The notes under the pieces: model-generated
The model's database searches: none
What the model was told of the DNA's origin: nothing
What the model saw: the letters and a program-made list of their open reading frames with translations, nothing else
Part shown: one piece after another, positions 24,502-36,308 of the stretch
Position numbering within the stretch: the stretch's first letter is position 1
Layout: each line of letters opens with the position of its first letter
Program-made: the position numbers and the translations under genes
DNA from: Pyrus communis
Lineage: Eukaryota > Streptophyta > Magnoliopsida > Rosales > Rosaceae
Length of the DNA: 64,000 nucleotides
Assembly: GCF_963583255.1 (NCBI RefSeq)
Contig: NC_084804.1
Coordinates: 22,326,061-22,390,060, forward strand
Direction of reading: 5' to 3'

Positions 24502-26404
24502 AGTGGTATCAAGAGCCTAAGTCTAGTAGTTGGTGAATCCTTTTAGGTTTTGTAGTTCATAGTTTTTGATTTGAATGTTGTAATTGTTACAAGCTTTATT
24601 CTTGCTTCTTTGAATGTAAATTTTGTTAGAAAATTTGCCATCTCAAATGTTGTAGATGTAGTTCATATGAGCATGAATTTTGGAGCTAAATTTTGGTGCC
24701 ATGTTTTTGGGGAAATTCGGCCAAATCCAAAGGGTGGATTTTTGGGTTCTTGTTTGACTTGTTAAAAGTGTTTTAAAGTGACTTTTGGAACCTCTATATA
24801 CCCTAGTATGGTTGTATGTTATTTCCCTTAAGTTTGAGTGGTTTTGGGATGTTTTTGGGTGAAGAATGTTCATGGAGCTCTTATGGGTTTTTCATGAATG
24901 TTCTTCATTGTTCTTGATATGTTCTTGCCAAGAACAAAAGGTTTGGTGTTTTGATTCAAAGTTTTGATTTATTTCATAAAGTTTTTGTTTTGAAATATTT
25001 CTTATGTTTAAATATATTAGATATTTATTTTGAAAAATTAAAGAAATTTTAGTGGGTAGGTATGTAATGATTTATTCCATTTCACACACCCCACTTACAA
25101 AAACTTTGAAATTTTTTTTATTACTTTGCTTCAAAACCGGCCACCCTACTCAATTAGGGTCCTTGTGGGGCTTTTATGCAATTACATAAAGTTTTGATAC
25201 TTTTGTGTATTTGTACTTTGACCCAAAAGTTTACGTTTTTACGTAAAGGTCCAAAATCACTAAAAGGACAAATTGTTTTGCTCCTTTAATGAAGTTTTAG
25301 CTTTTGTGGAAATTTTTGGGTTCTAGTTGTAATTACATGAAGTAGTGGACTTTTGTGTTTTTACAAAGTGACCCTAAAAGTTTAAGTTTTTGCAAAATAG
25401 CCCAAAAGTTGAGGTTAATTGCACTATGGCCCAAACAAGTTGAGGTCATAGCATTTTGGCCCAAATTAGGTAGAGAACAAAATTGTTTTGTCTCTTTAAA
25501 TGAGAATTGGATTTTCATTTCATTTAGCTCCATTTAAATCAATTCTATGGATACAAAAACCAAATGAAAATGTTGCATTCAAGTTTAATTAGTTAAAGCG
25601 TTAATTAATTAAAGAAAGGGTGATTATGAACCTAAGCCTACTATAATTGAGCTATGTGAAAGGCCGTTTCAAATTTGTTTGAACCATGGGAATGTGTAGA
25701 TTAAATTTTGGTTGTAATTTGATATGATCAATTGTTGTAAAAGAGCATAAGCTCTTCTTTACTTTAAAGTAATTTGATTTGATCAATTGTTGTAAAAGAG
25801 TATAAGCTCTTATTTACTTTGAAGTACTCCTTTCTTGTTTTATTCGATATGCATGAAATTGGAGTAGTTGGGTCCAACGCCCAATAAGACAACACGCCTT
25901 AATGTGATTAAACGCGTAACTAAAATCCATCACCATCCCTAGACCGAGATTCAACACTAGGCTCGTGTTGAATCGAATCAAAGGTTCATAGTCATCCTAA
26001 GGCCCTAAGGCAATTATATAGTCCATCAATGAATGCAAATCTTATGTTAGTAGTACCATATAGTCTTGCTTTAAAAACCGTTTTAAAAGCATAGTGGGAG
26101 TATTATATACTACTAAATCAATCATATGGACCAATAGTTGTAATAGGACCAAAATGTTTTAATTGGATTAAAATGTATATTTATGTGATGAGACCTAAAA
26201 CCCTCAACCAAACCATTATTAAGTTGATAAGCGAGAGATGCTTTGAATATCTCTTCGTGGCCTTCCACCGTGGTAGGCTCCAATCGTTTGTGACTTGTAC
26301 ACCGGCTTCACCCTATCATGGGGGAGTACAAAGTGCATGCTTACATTCAGGAGGAGTCTATACGTATATGATGAGGTGAGTGTAGGCAACGAGGATGGCC
26401 AACA

Positions 26405-26605
26405 TCATATCATTGTGAGGCTATTCTTGAACCCCTTCATGAACTAAGCATGGTGGGAATAACTTAACTAAGTGCAATGGCGCCGATATCATATCATTGT
26501 GAGGCAACATTCTCTAGAGGCCAAATAAGATGGGTACTTGCAAGAGATGCAAATGAGTAAGAGTACTCTCTCATTATTATTAATGCTAGCCAACATCGTA
26601 TCATC
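26405..26605 (+). repeat. Three copies of an ATCATATCATTGTGAGG motif
   Basis: The 17-base word occurs near 26405 and 26485, and with two changes near 26588, inside the non-coding interior of the Angela-type element. The role is unknown; it may reflect an old tandem duplication of about 80-100 bp. Confidence 0.7.
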
Positions 26606-29600
26606 GTGAGGTGGGCTTGGTAATAGTGAGCCTCCCATACCCTACTAAGAGTTTCCTCCAAAAACTCTCGAATTCCGATGAGGGATATGGAATTTGCTAA
26701 AAATAGTGGGTGGTGCTATTTTGATTTAAAGACCCGGATCAAATAGCTTAAAATCAATCAATTTATATTCGTTATGTATTTGTTTACCAATATATTTGCA
26801 AACGCTATCCAAAACTTGACAAAGAAAAACCGAACGCTTTAGTTTCCGAACTTGGTACCACAATCCCATAGATTGTCTTGAATGGATTGTAAAAGTGCCT
26901 AAGTAGTCTCATCCTCACAATCTTCCTATTGATAATGTATCAATGGAAGAACATGTTAGATAAGTCTACCATGAAGAGGACAATGCAAACTCTAGTGCTT
27001 GTCTCTTTGTTACACGAACAAGGAACTTGAGAAGTAAGCACAAGGGCATGGACACTTTATGTGCCATGATTCTCCATTTACAAATTGTTGTATGAAGAAA
27101 TGAGAGTTGCTTTGAACAACTCTTGAAAGTTTGTAATTATGTTGAGAACATAATGGTTGGTTGACAAAAATAGTACATCAACATGGACTTATGATGATTT
27201 TGAATCATTGAGTGTTGAAGTGTTAAACCACTTAATGAGACGGAAATTAGGCAAGGACTTCACCTTTGTGTCCCTATTCTAATGGTTCACTAAGTTTATG
27301 ATAAACTATATAGTGAACAATAACCGCACGCTCTCCAAATCGTTTGATGTGTATAACACATTTGAAATAAGTTTCAAGAGAGATAGTGGGAGTTTAGGGA
27401 CCATGACTATTGTAGTCAAAGGAGAAGTCAAATGAAGAAGGCAAAATAACTCCAAGGGAACAAACTTTCTTTATGAAAGGATGGACATTGGAAGGGGTAT
27501 TTGCAAGAAATGTCTTGCAAGTGTCAAGAACACACCTTTCGAAGGTGTTGTAATATGTTCTTGAAATAGTTCAAAACAGTTGGTTCTTCTACTTGAATAC
27601 ATGATTCTATATTAGCAACTATGTTTTACAATTGTTGTAAAAGTGTGCTAATAAAAAGTAGAAGATTAATGAGAGAAGAGAAAGTACTTCACATTCGGAA
27701 AGTGAATAAAATATAGATCTCTGCGAAAGCGGATTGTACTTACTTCCTCATATGAACTACCAAAGAAATTGGAAAACACTAAAGATTGTCTTTACATTCC
27801 AATTTTAAGGAACTTAAATCCGTCACTATAGTAGAGATGGATAAATGTTTTGTTTGACAAAACATTGTTCTTTATTAATCAATAATTAGATTATTGTAAT
27901 TTAATTGGTTGTCTCTATAGTAGAGATGATGTGGTAGTTTAACTGTTTAGAATACGATGATGCTTAAAACCCAAAAGGTTGCAAGGTAGTGACTAATCCC
28001 AACTGAGTTGTGATACCTCTAAAACATAAGTTACGAGTTGGTCATAGATGGATGCTTTGGATCGTTAGATCCGGATCCAATACCTTCTTGTTAAAATTGT
28101 ATAGAGGCGAAATGTTCGAATCTTTATTCTTTTGGAAAGAAGAAAGAATCACAAAGTTGTTGAGGTTAATTCACTTAGATATTAGTGGCACTTGTCCACA
28201 ACATAATACTACTCATGCTGTATGACATTCACCGAAGATCACTCTCGGTTGGACTATAGTTTATTTTGAATAAACACAAGTCCGAATACTTTGCAAAAGG
28301 TTTCAAAGAATTCAAGAAATGTAAGTAGATGAGTAAGACGTCTAAAGTATTTACCTCCTTAGATTTGATCCAAGGAAAGATAACACTTTAGATGAGTTTC
28401 CTTGAAAGATATCAAGGAAAATAGCATCATAAGATAATGAATTTCTCCATTAGGAGAAGAACGAACTTGAATAAAATTTAGTTCGTTGGATGTTATCTAT
28501 TACCCATATATAGGATATATATACTTCTAAAACAATATGATTGTCAATTAGAAGATCTTCCAAAATTTTCATAACTCCATAAGATGTAGTTGGAAAGAAA
28601 GACAAATCTTAAACATGTTAAGATTTGGGGTTGTGTGCTAATAAGAAATATTTGTTTGATATGATCAACAAATATAACAACCTAGTTCCTACACCACAAG
28701 CTCCCAGGTAGTCGAGAAGGATTTATAAATCGTCTCAAGACATATAAGTTGTAGAGATCCATCCATCATGAATCTCAGCAAGTTAGTGGGAGCTATAAGC
28801 ATCTTATGAGAAAAAGGATCAAATCGTTTGATTTCCCATAAAGATGTAAATGAATCTTTTGTTTACTAGGTTTACAAAAGATTAGTGGGAGTTAATCATA
28901 TTCCTAAATTTGAATATATATATACATGATATATATTAATTTTGAAAATGAAAGGAATTCTTCATCGTTAAAGTTATGACTTTAAACATTCTATAATGAT
29001 AGAATGTATATGGGAGATAAAGTCTATGGGATGGAAATCTATAAAGATATATTTCAAGATATAATTGGATTATATCAATCCCTAAAATAGACAAGATATG
29101 CTAGGAAGTTTCTCATATGATGATAAACTTCAATTAGAATGACAATTCTAGTGAGACTAGGAAGTTGTTCTTATCAAAGGGAATGTACCCTTTGACTCCC
29201 AAAGAAATAATGCGTAAATAGAATCCTTTATGCGTACGCAGAAAGGTGATTTATGTATTTCATATTGTATGAAAACATTGATATAAGTTGTACCTAGAAC
29301 GGTACAAGATGATATCAGTGCAAGCCCAGGATCAGAACCATGGCAACTGTCAAGTGAATCATTAGGTATTTAAGAAATACTAAGGATGGATTCCTCAAGA
29401 ATGAGGAAGAATTAGAGTAACGTAATGGAAGCGTAAATGTATTAGATTATGAATCTAATCCATCATAGAATATCTCTTCATTATGAATGAAGTGATAATG
29501 AGATATCTCTTTATTATGACTAAAGAGATATTTGGGTGGAAACGTTAAAAGTAATGACTTTAATGTGTTCCATCATGTATGCAAAATATATTGCCATATA

Positions 29601-29924
29601 GAAGCTTACAATATTGTTGTTTGGATGGGAAAGTTCATTTATGAACTCTCCATTCGGTTCCAACCAGAAAGTGTATGACACTAATGGGGCGATAGCTCAA
29701 GCCAGGGAATCAAGGTCTCATCAAGGTCCGAACTCAAATGAGAGACTGAACCACATGATTAAGAATCATGTATAATGGTGACGTCGTTATTCTCAAGGTT
29801 GCTTCTATGGATAACATATAGATATCCATTGTCTAGGCCTACTACTCAGCCATTTATGAAATGACTACAGAAGAGGTATCATCACTGATGACTAAGCTGA
29901 TTGGCTCTAGTGCAAGTGGGAGAT

Positions 29925-31721
29925 TGTTGGAAATGTGCCCTAAAACCAATCATATGATGATACTTTATGGACATTTCACATGTTAAACTAATCTAGTTTA
30001 ATGTAAAGGGCAAAGATTATTGTTTGAGCCGTCTCATATAAATGTTATATGCTTAAACGATAAGTCCAAGGAATATGTGATTGGAAGAATGTGATCTAAA
30101 GAAGTTAGATTCATGAGACCATTCTTTCGTTGACACATCCTAAACGTTCCTGATCATAGGATTGTCAATTGGGCATTGACAGTCCGTTAAGATCAGTACG
30201 TGCTATGTCTTCTCTCAGGGAGAGTGACTAGTCTCGAGTCATTGGTGTGTGTGACATCAAGACAAGTACGTAGGTGCTCAATAGAGAATGAGTTCACTGA
30301 ACACGATCAACGAAAAGTTCTCATATTCATGTCACATGAGAACTCATGGTTGGGATAATGCAAATTAGTCTTTTGACCTGAGGCATCACAGTTGTCTTGT
30401 GGTTAGGTCCTTAATCTTTGATTATGTCAAAGTCACTCCATCAGGAGGGTGTCCACGACATCGTTGGGGTTAAGCCACTTAGCCATGGAGACAAGTGAAT
30501 GCGCAACAAGGGATCTCTAACCTTCAAACTGTTTGAGGGAGAATACTCTATGATATGATTTAGAATCTCTGGCCAGAGTATGAATGAGATTTAGGAATGT
30601 GTTCCAAATCACATTCAAGGTAATCATATAAGCACAAGACTCACATTGGATAGTAGACATGAATAAACTATCAAACCAAACAATGTGGTCAAGAGTATTG
30701 TATTAGAGAAAGACCGTATTGCATTTGTAATCCTAAAACTGAATAGGTTCTCCACCTCTTCTGATTAGCTTGGGTAACCATGACATGCTGCTAGGCGTCA
30801 ACCATGGTTTGTGGAAGCCCTAAAAGTGTATTATCACTAACGGGAGAATTGAAAGTAAGTTTCAATTCACAATCGATTTGAAAGAGTTTGAATCGCCCAC
30901 TGCCTCGCTAAAAGGAACCTAATGGATCGTACACCGTGTAAGGTAGAGATTGAAGATTCAACGGAGATGAGTAAGAATAATTAAATGGTTTAATTATTTA
31001 TGGCAAGGATTAATTAATATGATTATTAATCAAACGAATAAGTTCGTTAAAAGACCACGGGATAGTTTTGGACCTTAAGGCCCAATAGGCTTCGAACGTC
31101 AAGTCCATTGACTTAAGTTGTGTGACAACTTAATGAATAATGATTCACAAAGGCCCAAATAGCCCAATAAATCCCATGTTAAAGAAGGAGTGGTTTTGGA
31201 CTTATTTACAAGTTTGCCACTCAAATGAATTAAGGAATAAGTATGACTTTATAGCCAAAATTCATTAAGGGTAATTTTTGGGGAAAGGATGAGAATACAA
31301 GCTCTCTTTTCTCTCTAAAATTTCAGCCACCTTGGAGGGATCATCTAGCAATCTTACTTCCTCAAGGTCACTCATTTCTTCTCCAATCTTACCTTGGTGT
31401 GGAGACTTAGAGGTTCTCAATTTTGGGAACTTGGAGAAACCTTTTCATTCATCCAAATCCATGGATCTAAGATGCAAGGAATGAAGGCCCTCTCTTTGGG
31501 TGATTAGCCTTTGCTTATGCAAAGAGGAATCTACAAAGGTATTGATTTCTCAACTCACTTTGTTTTTGAGTTGAGTCTTGGTTCACCTATCTACTAGGCT
31601 TTGAAGTTCATGGGTTAAGTTTTGTTTTTGAGTGCATATAAACATGATTCCGCCATTTAATTGTTAATTGCATGTTGTTGATGTTGCTCAAATGAACTTG
31701 TTTTTCACAAATCTTCCTTCA
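29925..31721 (+). repeat. 3' LTR of the Angela-type element
   Basis: 1797 bp partner of 22705-24501. Confidence 0.95.
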
Positions 31722-32029
31722 CTACAATGGATCCAAAGTGAGTGTACGGTGCGATGTGCACATACACGTGAAAGACTGGCCCTGACCCGAGTGAGTACTA
31801 ACACCAGTGCAGCAAATGATGAGCAGTTAACACAAATATAATCATGCCATAGTGATTCAATAATTCTAGTTGACATAACATTATTCATAGTCGTAAGTTT
31901 AGCTAAGGCATCCTGTAGGATTTGTAATGATTTCCTAATTCTCATCGTTAAGTCATTTCCTATAAATATTAATTTAACTATGGCATTCATATAGAAAATT
32001 CATCATTAGATGTATATATGGAAACTAAA

Positions 32030-32075
32030 CACACACACACACACACACACAGATATATATATATATATATATATA
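32030..32075. repeat. AC/AT compound microsatellite
   Basis: A run of about 13 AC units is followed by about 11 AT units. Confidence 0.95.
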
Positions 32076-32924
32076 TGTTCCACTAACAAATCATGTCATC
32101 TAGTCGAACCTGCCTCGTAGCATCAAGAGTCGTTGTGATCGTTTCGTCTAGAAACAAAACCATTTATGTAAATAGTAACGTAGTAACATATAAATGCGTT
32201 TTGATACAAAGTATGGCTAATAAAGAAACTATTTTAAAATGATTGAATTTTGGAAAACGGAGGGCGAATTCAAGTCCAGTACACCGAGAAACCTAAGGAG
32301 GGACCTCATGTTCCTCCACGGGCCGCTGCACGTGCCGCCACAAGGTTGCTGCACTGGTAGCCATGTGCTGCATGTGTCACTCGTGGTGGCTCCCTCAAGC
32401 GCGCCCACACACCTGCGAATATGGTGGTACTTGCTTTCCTCGCGAGTTCTTGCAATTTTACAGATTGCATAGCCATCTTTTCGATCTCCATTCGAGCTCA
32501 TTTCTCAATCATTTTTAGAGCTATATATATGGATTTGAAGCTAGGAATGAGAGGGAAAGAAATATACCAGTTTGAGGTCCAAATCAGGCTTGAGGCAACC
32601 GAAAAAATTGCCTGAAAGTAGGTTACCAATTTGAGGCATAAGGCACACGATTACCAATACATTAGCCCTGCTTCAGTGTGATAGAAGCATATTTAGGCGA
32701 CTTACTTAGCTTGTTTTCGTGCATTTATATTGTTAATTCATAGTTGTTTTAGTCGTTTAAGCCATTTTCGTGTGTTTTTAGGTTCATATGGCTAAGGAAG
32801 CAAAAAGATGCATTTTGGAGCATTTTGGAGCAAAATTGGACTTGGAATGGATAGCTTATGTTTGGAGCAAAAGGAATGGACGAAATTGAAGGATTCCTAA
32901 TCCATTGCAGCCACATGCACCCAT

Positions 32925-33225
32925 AATCATTCACACCTTGCAGCCACATGCATTCACATGCATAAATCAGCCACATGCATCTCCCATCACCATATCAGAT
33001 TTCCATCATATTCACATGCATTCCATCCTTTAAAACATTGCACATGCACTCCCTTTAATTAATTAAGCCACATGCACTCCCATCCATTTCATCATTGCAG
33101 CCAACACATGCTTTCACATGCATTTTCAGATTGTCCCCTTGCACATGCAGCCACATATTCATTGCACATGCAATTCCAACCCACATGCATCCTTTAATCA
33201 TTCAAACATGCAGCCACATTCCCTC
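32925..33225 (+). repeat. CACATGCA-rich array in the element A LTR
   Basis: About fifteen scattered CACATGCA or GCAGCCACATGC words lie in 300 bp. The matching array is in the 3' LTR at about 40237-40537. A different array fills a comparable part of the element B LTR. Confidence 0.85.
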
Positions 33226-33485
33226 CTAGCTGTCATGTTCCCCCCATTTCACCTATAAATAAGCATTCATTCCATTCACAACACAATACACTCTTCCATA
33301 CACATTCATTCACGCCAGAAATTCATTCCCTCTCTCTAACACAGCCATACTTCACCATTCTTCATATTTTCTGCCCAAAAACACTCCTTGCCTTCCCTAT
33401 TAATCCAAACACCACTCCCCAAACCATTCACACCACCAAACCTCACCTTAGACCTTGTGCTACAACAACAAGGAAGAGAAGAGTG

Positions 33486-33702
33486 CCTAAACGTTCATAC
33501 AATTCAAGTTTGAGTTGTTGGAATGTTTAGGTGTTTCTTTGATTTCAATGTTTAAATTCAATTCTCTTTGTTTTGTACGTATGAGGAATGGAAGAGAAGA
33601 GTGCCTAAACGTTCATACAATTCAAGTTTGAGTTGTTGGAATGTTTAGGTGTTTCTTTGATTTCAAAGTTATGAGGAACTAAACCCCCCTTGGTTAGGGG
33701 GG
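33486..33702 (+). repeat. Conserved hairpins in the element A LTR
   Basis: Two 46-bp inverted-repeat units (33486-33531, 33604-33649) run from CCTAAAC to GTTTAGG with further pairing inside. A third hairpin has a CCCCCC stem (33684-33689), a 7-base loop and GGGGGG (33697-33702). The same three structures occur in the element B LTR at 56928-57142. Confidence 0.7.
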
Positions 33703-35064
33703 AATTCGAAATATATGTTTATGCTTGCATTTTGATTTGATTACATCTAATTGCGTTTCATAAGTTGTGGATTCAATTTGTTTAACCGTTTGATTGATAA
33801 CTTATTTATGTATGTTTATTGAGAGTGCACGCTTAATTTTCATGCATGAATATGACGCTAGAATATAAGTGAGTTTCACCTAATAGTTACGAACTTATAT
33901 TCACAAGTAGTGGAGGTTGCTTATAAACAATCGCGTTAAACGAATTCTTGGCATAAGTTTCATGCGTATTCCATAGTAACGAATGCCTCGTCAACACTTA
34001 TAATTTTCATAAAGCATAATGATTCTTGCTTGTATCTCTATTATGCAATCATGTAGGGGACTTGTGGGGAATGTTTTGAATTGTTGTATGCGCTAACCCA
34101 TCCAATTCAATAACGTTAGGAAGATTTGAAGGTTAATTAGTGCATCACGGTTAACTTGGGGTGTTGAGAATTCATGGTTTATTGAAATGCAATTGGAAAT
34201 CATTTTATTATGCAAGTGTAACATGTGTGGAGATGAACCCTTTGGCTAGCATCCATTCTTTCCATTTCATCAATTTCATCTTTACTATCTGTTTTAACTT
34301 AGAATCTGTGCATTTTATTTAATTTCGTCCAAAACTCAATCCCCCTTTACTTTATTGTCTAATTTAGTTAGAAAGTGTCATAGTTTGTGTTTATAAGTGT
34401 TTTGATTCATTTTGTTACATAAATTCGTCCAAATTTGTGTTTGTGTTCAAATCTGCCCAGAAAGTGGTTTTTAGGCAGATTTGAGTGTGTTTGTGTTGTT
34501 TTGAGTCTTTTGGTTTGTCTTAGTGTTTTAAAGTTTAGTTTTGCATTCTTTGAGTCTAGTATAGTGTTTCATATTGTTATTTTACGTTTTTGAGTCAAAT
34601 CCAAGTGGTTAACAATCCCTCCTAATCCCCGGTCTAGAACGATCCCTACTTATACATATACTACAATTTGACGAAAAGAGGGTTTAATTTGTGTGCGTGC
34701 AAATCTCGCATCAAATTTTGGTGTCTTAGTTTGTGTTTATAAGTGTTTTGATTCATTTTGTTACATAAATTCGTCCAAATTTGTGTTTGTGTTCAAATCT
34801 GCCCAGAAAGTGGTTTTTAGGCAGATTTGAGTGTGTTTGTGTTGTTTTGAGTCTTTTGGTTTGTCTTAGTGTTTTAAAGTTTAGTTTTGCATTCTTTGAG
34901 TCTAGTATAGTGTTTCATATTGTTATTTTACGTTTTTGAGTCAAATCCAAGTGGTTAACAATCCCTCCTAATCCCCGGTCTAGAACGATCCCTACTTATA
35001 CATATACTACAATTTGACGAAAAGAGGGTTTAATTTGTGTGCGTGCAAATCTCGCATCAAATTT

Positions 35065-35082
35065 TGGCGCCGTTGCCGGGGA
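35065..35082 (+). promoter_or_regulatory. Primer-binding site of element A (tRNA-Asp)
   Basis: TGGCGCCGTTGCCGGGGA is complementary to the 3' end of plant tRNA-Asp(GTC) including CCA. It lies five bases after the LTR. Confidence 0.93.
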
Positions 35083-35189
35083 TTAGTAAATTTGCTAATC
35101 TCTTGGATTGTTCGTTTCTGTTATGTATTTTAGTTTTAGTTTTTGATTTGTGTTTTGTTTGTTGATTTCAAGTACTAGAGAAGAACAAC

Positions 35190-36227
35190 ATGGCACTTGA
35201 TAATGCTTCTCTTTTGTCACAGCTCATGGAAAGGTCCCAAATGCAACGCATTGATATATTTGATCTTCAATCAAGGAATAACGTGTTTTCCAATACTTAC
35301 AATTCGGATTGGAGTGATCATTCAAACTCTATGTGGTGGGAAGCTCAACATGTTCAACAAGAAGGATATTGGCAGCCACCACAACCTCATATTCAATATT
35401 CCCAACCAAACTCAAGTTCGTCAATAGATTATAATCAAAAGCTTAATGAATTAATTTGTTTGGTGCAGGGCTCACAAAATCAAGTCAAGGAGGGCCAAAA
35501 TCAAGACAAAAGGTTGGACCACTTGGAAATGCAAATTGGGCAGATCGCGGAGTTCGTAGGACAGTTTCGAGACCAAGGCGAACTCCCTAGTTCAACCATT
35601 GCAAATCCGAAGGGAGAATTTGAAACTGCCAAGGAAATCATGTTGAGAAGTGACAAGGAGGTTGGAACGGACCCTCAACCATCAAAATCAAATCACAAGG
35701 AAGAGGAATACACCCAACCCACGGCAAGGGTGGAAACACCTTTACCGGAGGCACCTATTGCTCCTACGCCATCTAATTCAAGTAAGGTTGTTCCAAATTT
35801 AATTAATTCTAACCCCATTCCACCTAATATCCCTATTCCTTGCAGGTTCATGAATTCCAAGGAAGAAGAAAGTGAAAAAGACATCTTGGAAGCCCTTCCA
35901 AAGGTGCAAAGTAGGGAATATCATGAATTCATCAAAGAGGACGTTCTTGAGGCAAACAACCCCAAAGAAGTTGAATTTTATGACACAAGACAAGGACCAA
36001 TCCTCACATCAAATCTGTCCAAGGGCAAAGTTCCTGAAATGTTCAAAGAAGATGTGTTTATCCTTGAGTTCATGTCGGAGCACATAAGTAAGCCACCTCC
36101 TCCAATTTCAATTTTCTTTTATACTAACATGTTGTTAATGATTCAGGCATCCAATCTTGAATTTAAACCATTACCGGATCATTTCAAGTACCACCGTCCA
36201 TTCAAAGATAAATTCCATGTCGATTGA
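35190..36227 (+). CDS. Shortened gag-like protein of element A
   Basis: 345 residues, intact. It starts MALDNASLLSQLMERSQ, a start shared with elements B and C. The N-terminal half is rich in Gln, Asn, Ser and Trp. The middle reads RLDHLEMQIGQIAEFVGQF (about 108-126), LPSSTIANPKGEF (132-144) and MLRSDKEV (151-158). This matches the region of Athila-type Gag that usually reads L-R-S-G-K before protease. The C-terminus has KPLPDHFKYHRPF (about 326-338), like the start of a Ty3 pol bridge. No capsid-type retrotrans_gag domain, CCHC knuckle or protease motif is visible, so it is probably a fused remnant. Retention as an open frame may mean function, or simply youth. Confidence 0.8.
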   Translation: MALDNASLLSQLMERSQMQRIDIFDLQSRNNVFSNTYNSDWSDHSNSMWWEAQHVQQEGYWQPPQPHIQYSQPNSSSSIDYNQKLNELICLVQGSQNQVKEGQNQDKRLDHLEMQIGQIAEFVGQFRDQGELPSSTIANPKGEFETAKEIMLRSDKEVGTDPQPSKSNHKEEEYTQPTARVETPLPEAPIAPTPSNSSKVVPNLINSNPIPPNIPIPCRFMNSKEEESEKDILEALPKVQSREYHEFIKEDVLEANNPKEVEFYDTRQGPILTSNLSKGKVPEMFKEDVFILEFMSEHISKPPPPISIFFYTNMLLMIQASNLEFKPLPDHFKYHRPFKDKFHVD

Positions 36228-36230
36228 TTC

Positions 36231-36232
36231 AG

Positions 36233-36264
<32 letters not shown>

Positions 36265-36293
36265 AAGAAAGAAAGAAAGAAATAAATAAAATA
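36231..36293 (+). repeat. Poly-A and GAAA tract after the gag-like ORF
   Basis: About 30 A residues are followed by GAAA and AAAT repeats directly after the gag stop. Element B has a poly-T of about 25 on its plus strand (about 61770-61796) at the same place. The tract marks one edge of the cargo cassette missing from element C. Confidence 0.85.
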
Positions 36294-36308
36294 AAGCAGA
36301 TGTAGCCT

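Larger units (their letters stand above)
22705..31721 (+). mobile_element. Angela-type Ty1/copia element, young but without coding capacity
   Basis: The LTRs are 22705-24501 and 29925-31721, 1797 bp each, TGTTGGAAATGTGCCC...TTCCTTCA. The target duplication CTACA (22700-22704, 31722-31726) is perfect, and the empty site is preserved in copy 1 near 21730. A PBS-like TGGTATCAAGAGCC lies at 24504-24517 and the purine tract AGTGGGAGA directly precedes the 3' LTR. LTR start, length and PPT resemble Angela elements of other plants. The 5.4-kb interior has no long ORF. I see only traces such as an IHLDISGTCP stretch near 28170, comparable to the first integrase Asp block. It is therefore a non-autonomous or long-dead lineage mobilised in trans. 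Confidence 0.92.
32679..35059 (+). repeat. 5' LTR of element A, with terminal duplication
   Basis: 2381 bp versus 2035 bp for the 3' LTR. The excess is a 346-bp direct duplication (34375-34720 and 34721-35066) that spans the LTR end and the first bases of the PBS region. Confidence 0.92.

Noticed and set aside
28010..28225. 71-codon ORF as an intact gene in the Angela-type element
   Set aside because: Only a short trace resembling an integrase block; no continuous domain.
32749..32976. 75-codon minus-strand frame repeated at 40061-40288
   Set aside because: Identical only because it lies in the two LTRs of element A.
32925..33225. CRISPR-like array of CACATGCA repeats
   Set aside because: Very short words at irregular spacing in a plant LTR, repeated in the 3' LTR; no spacer structure and wrong kind of genome.
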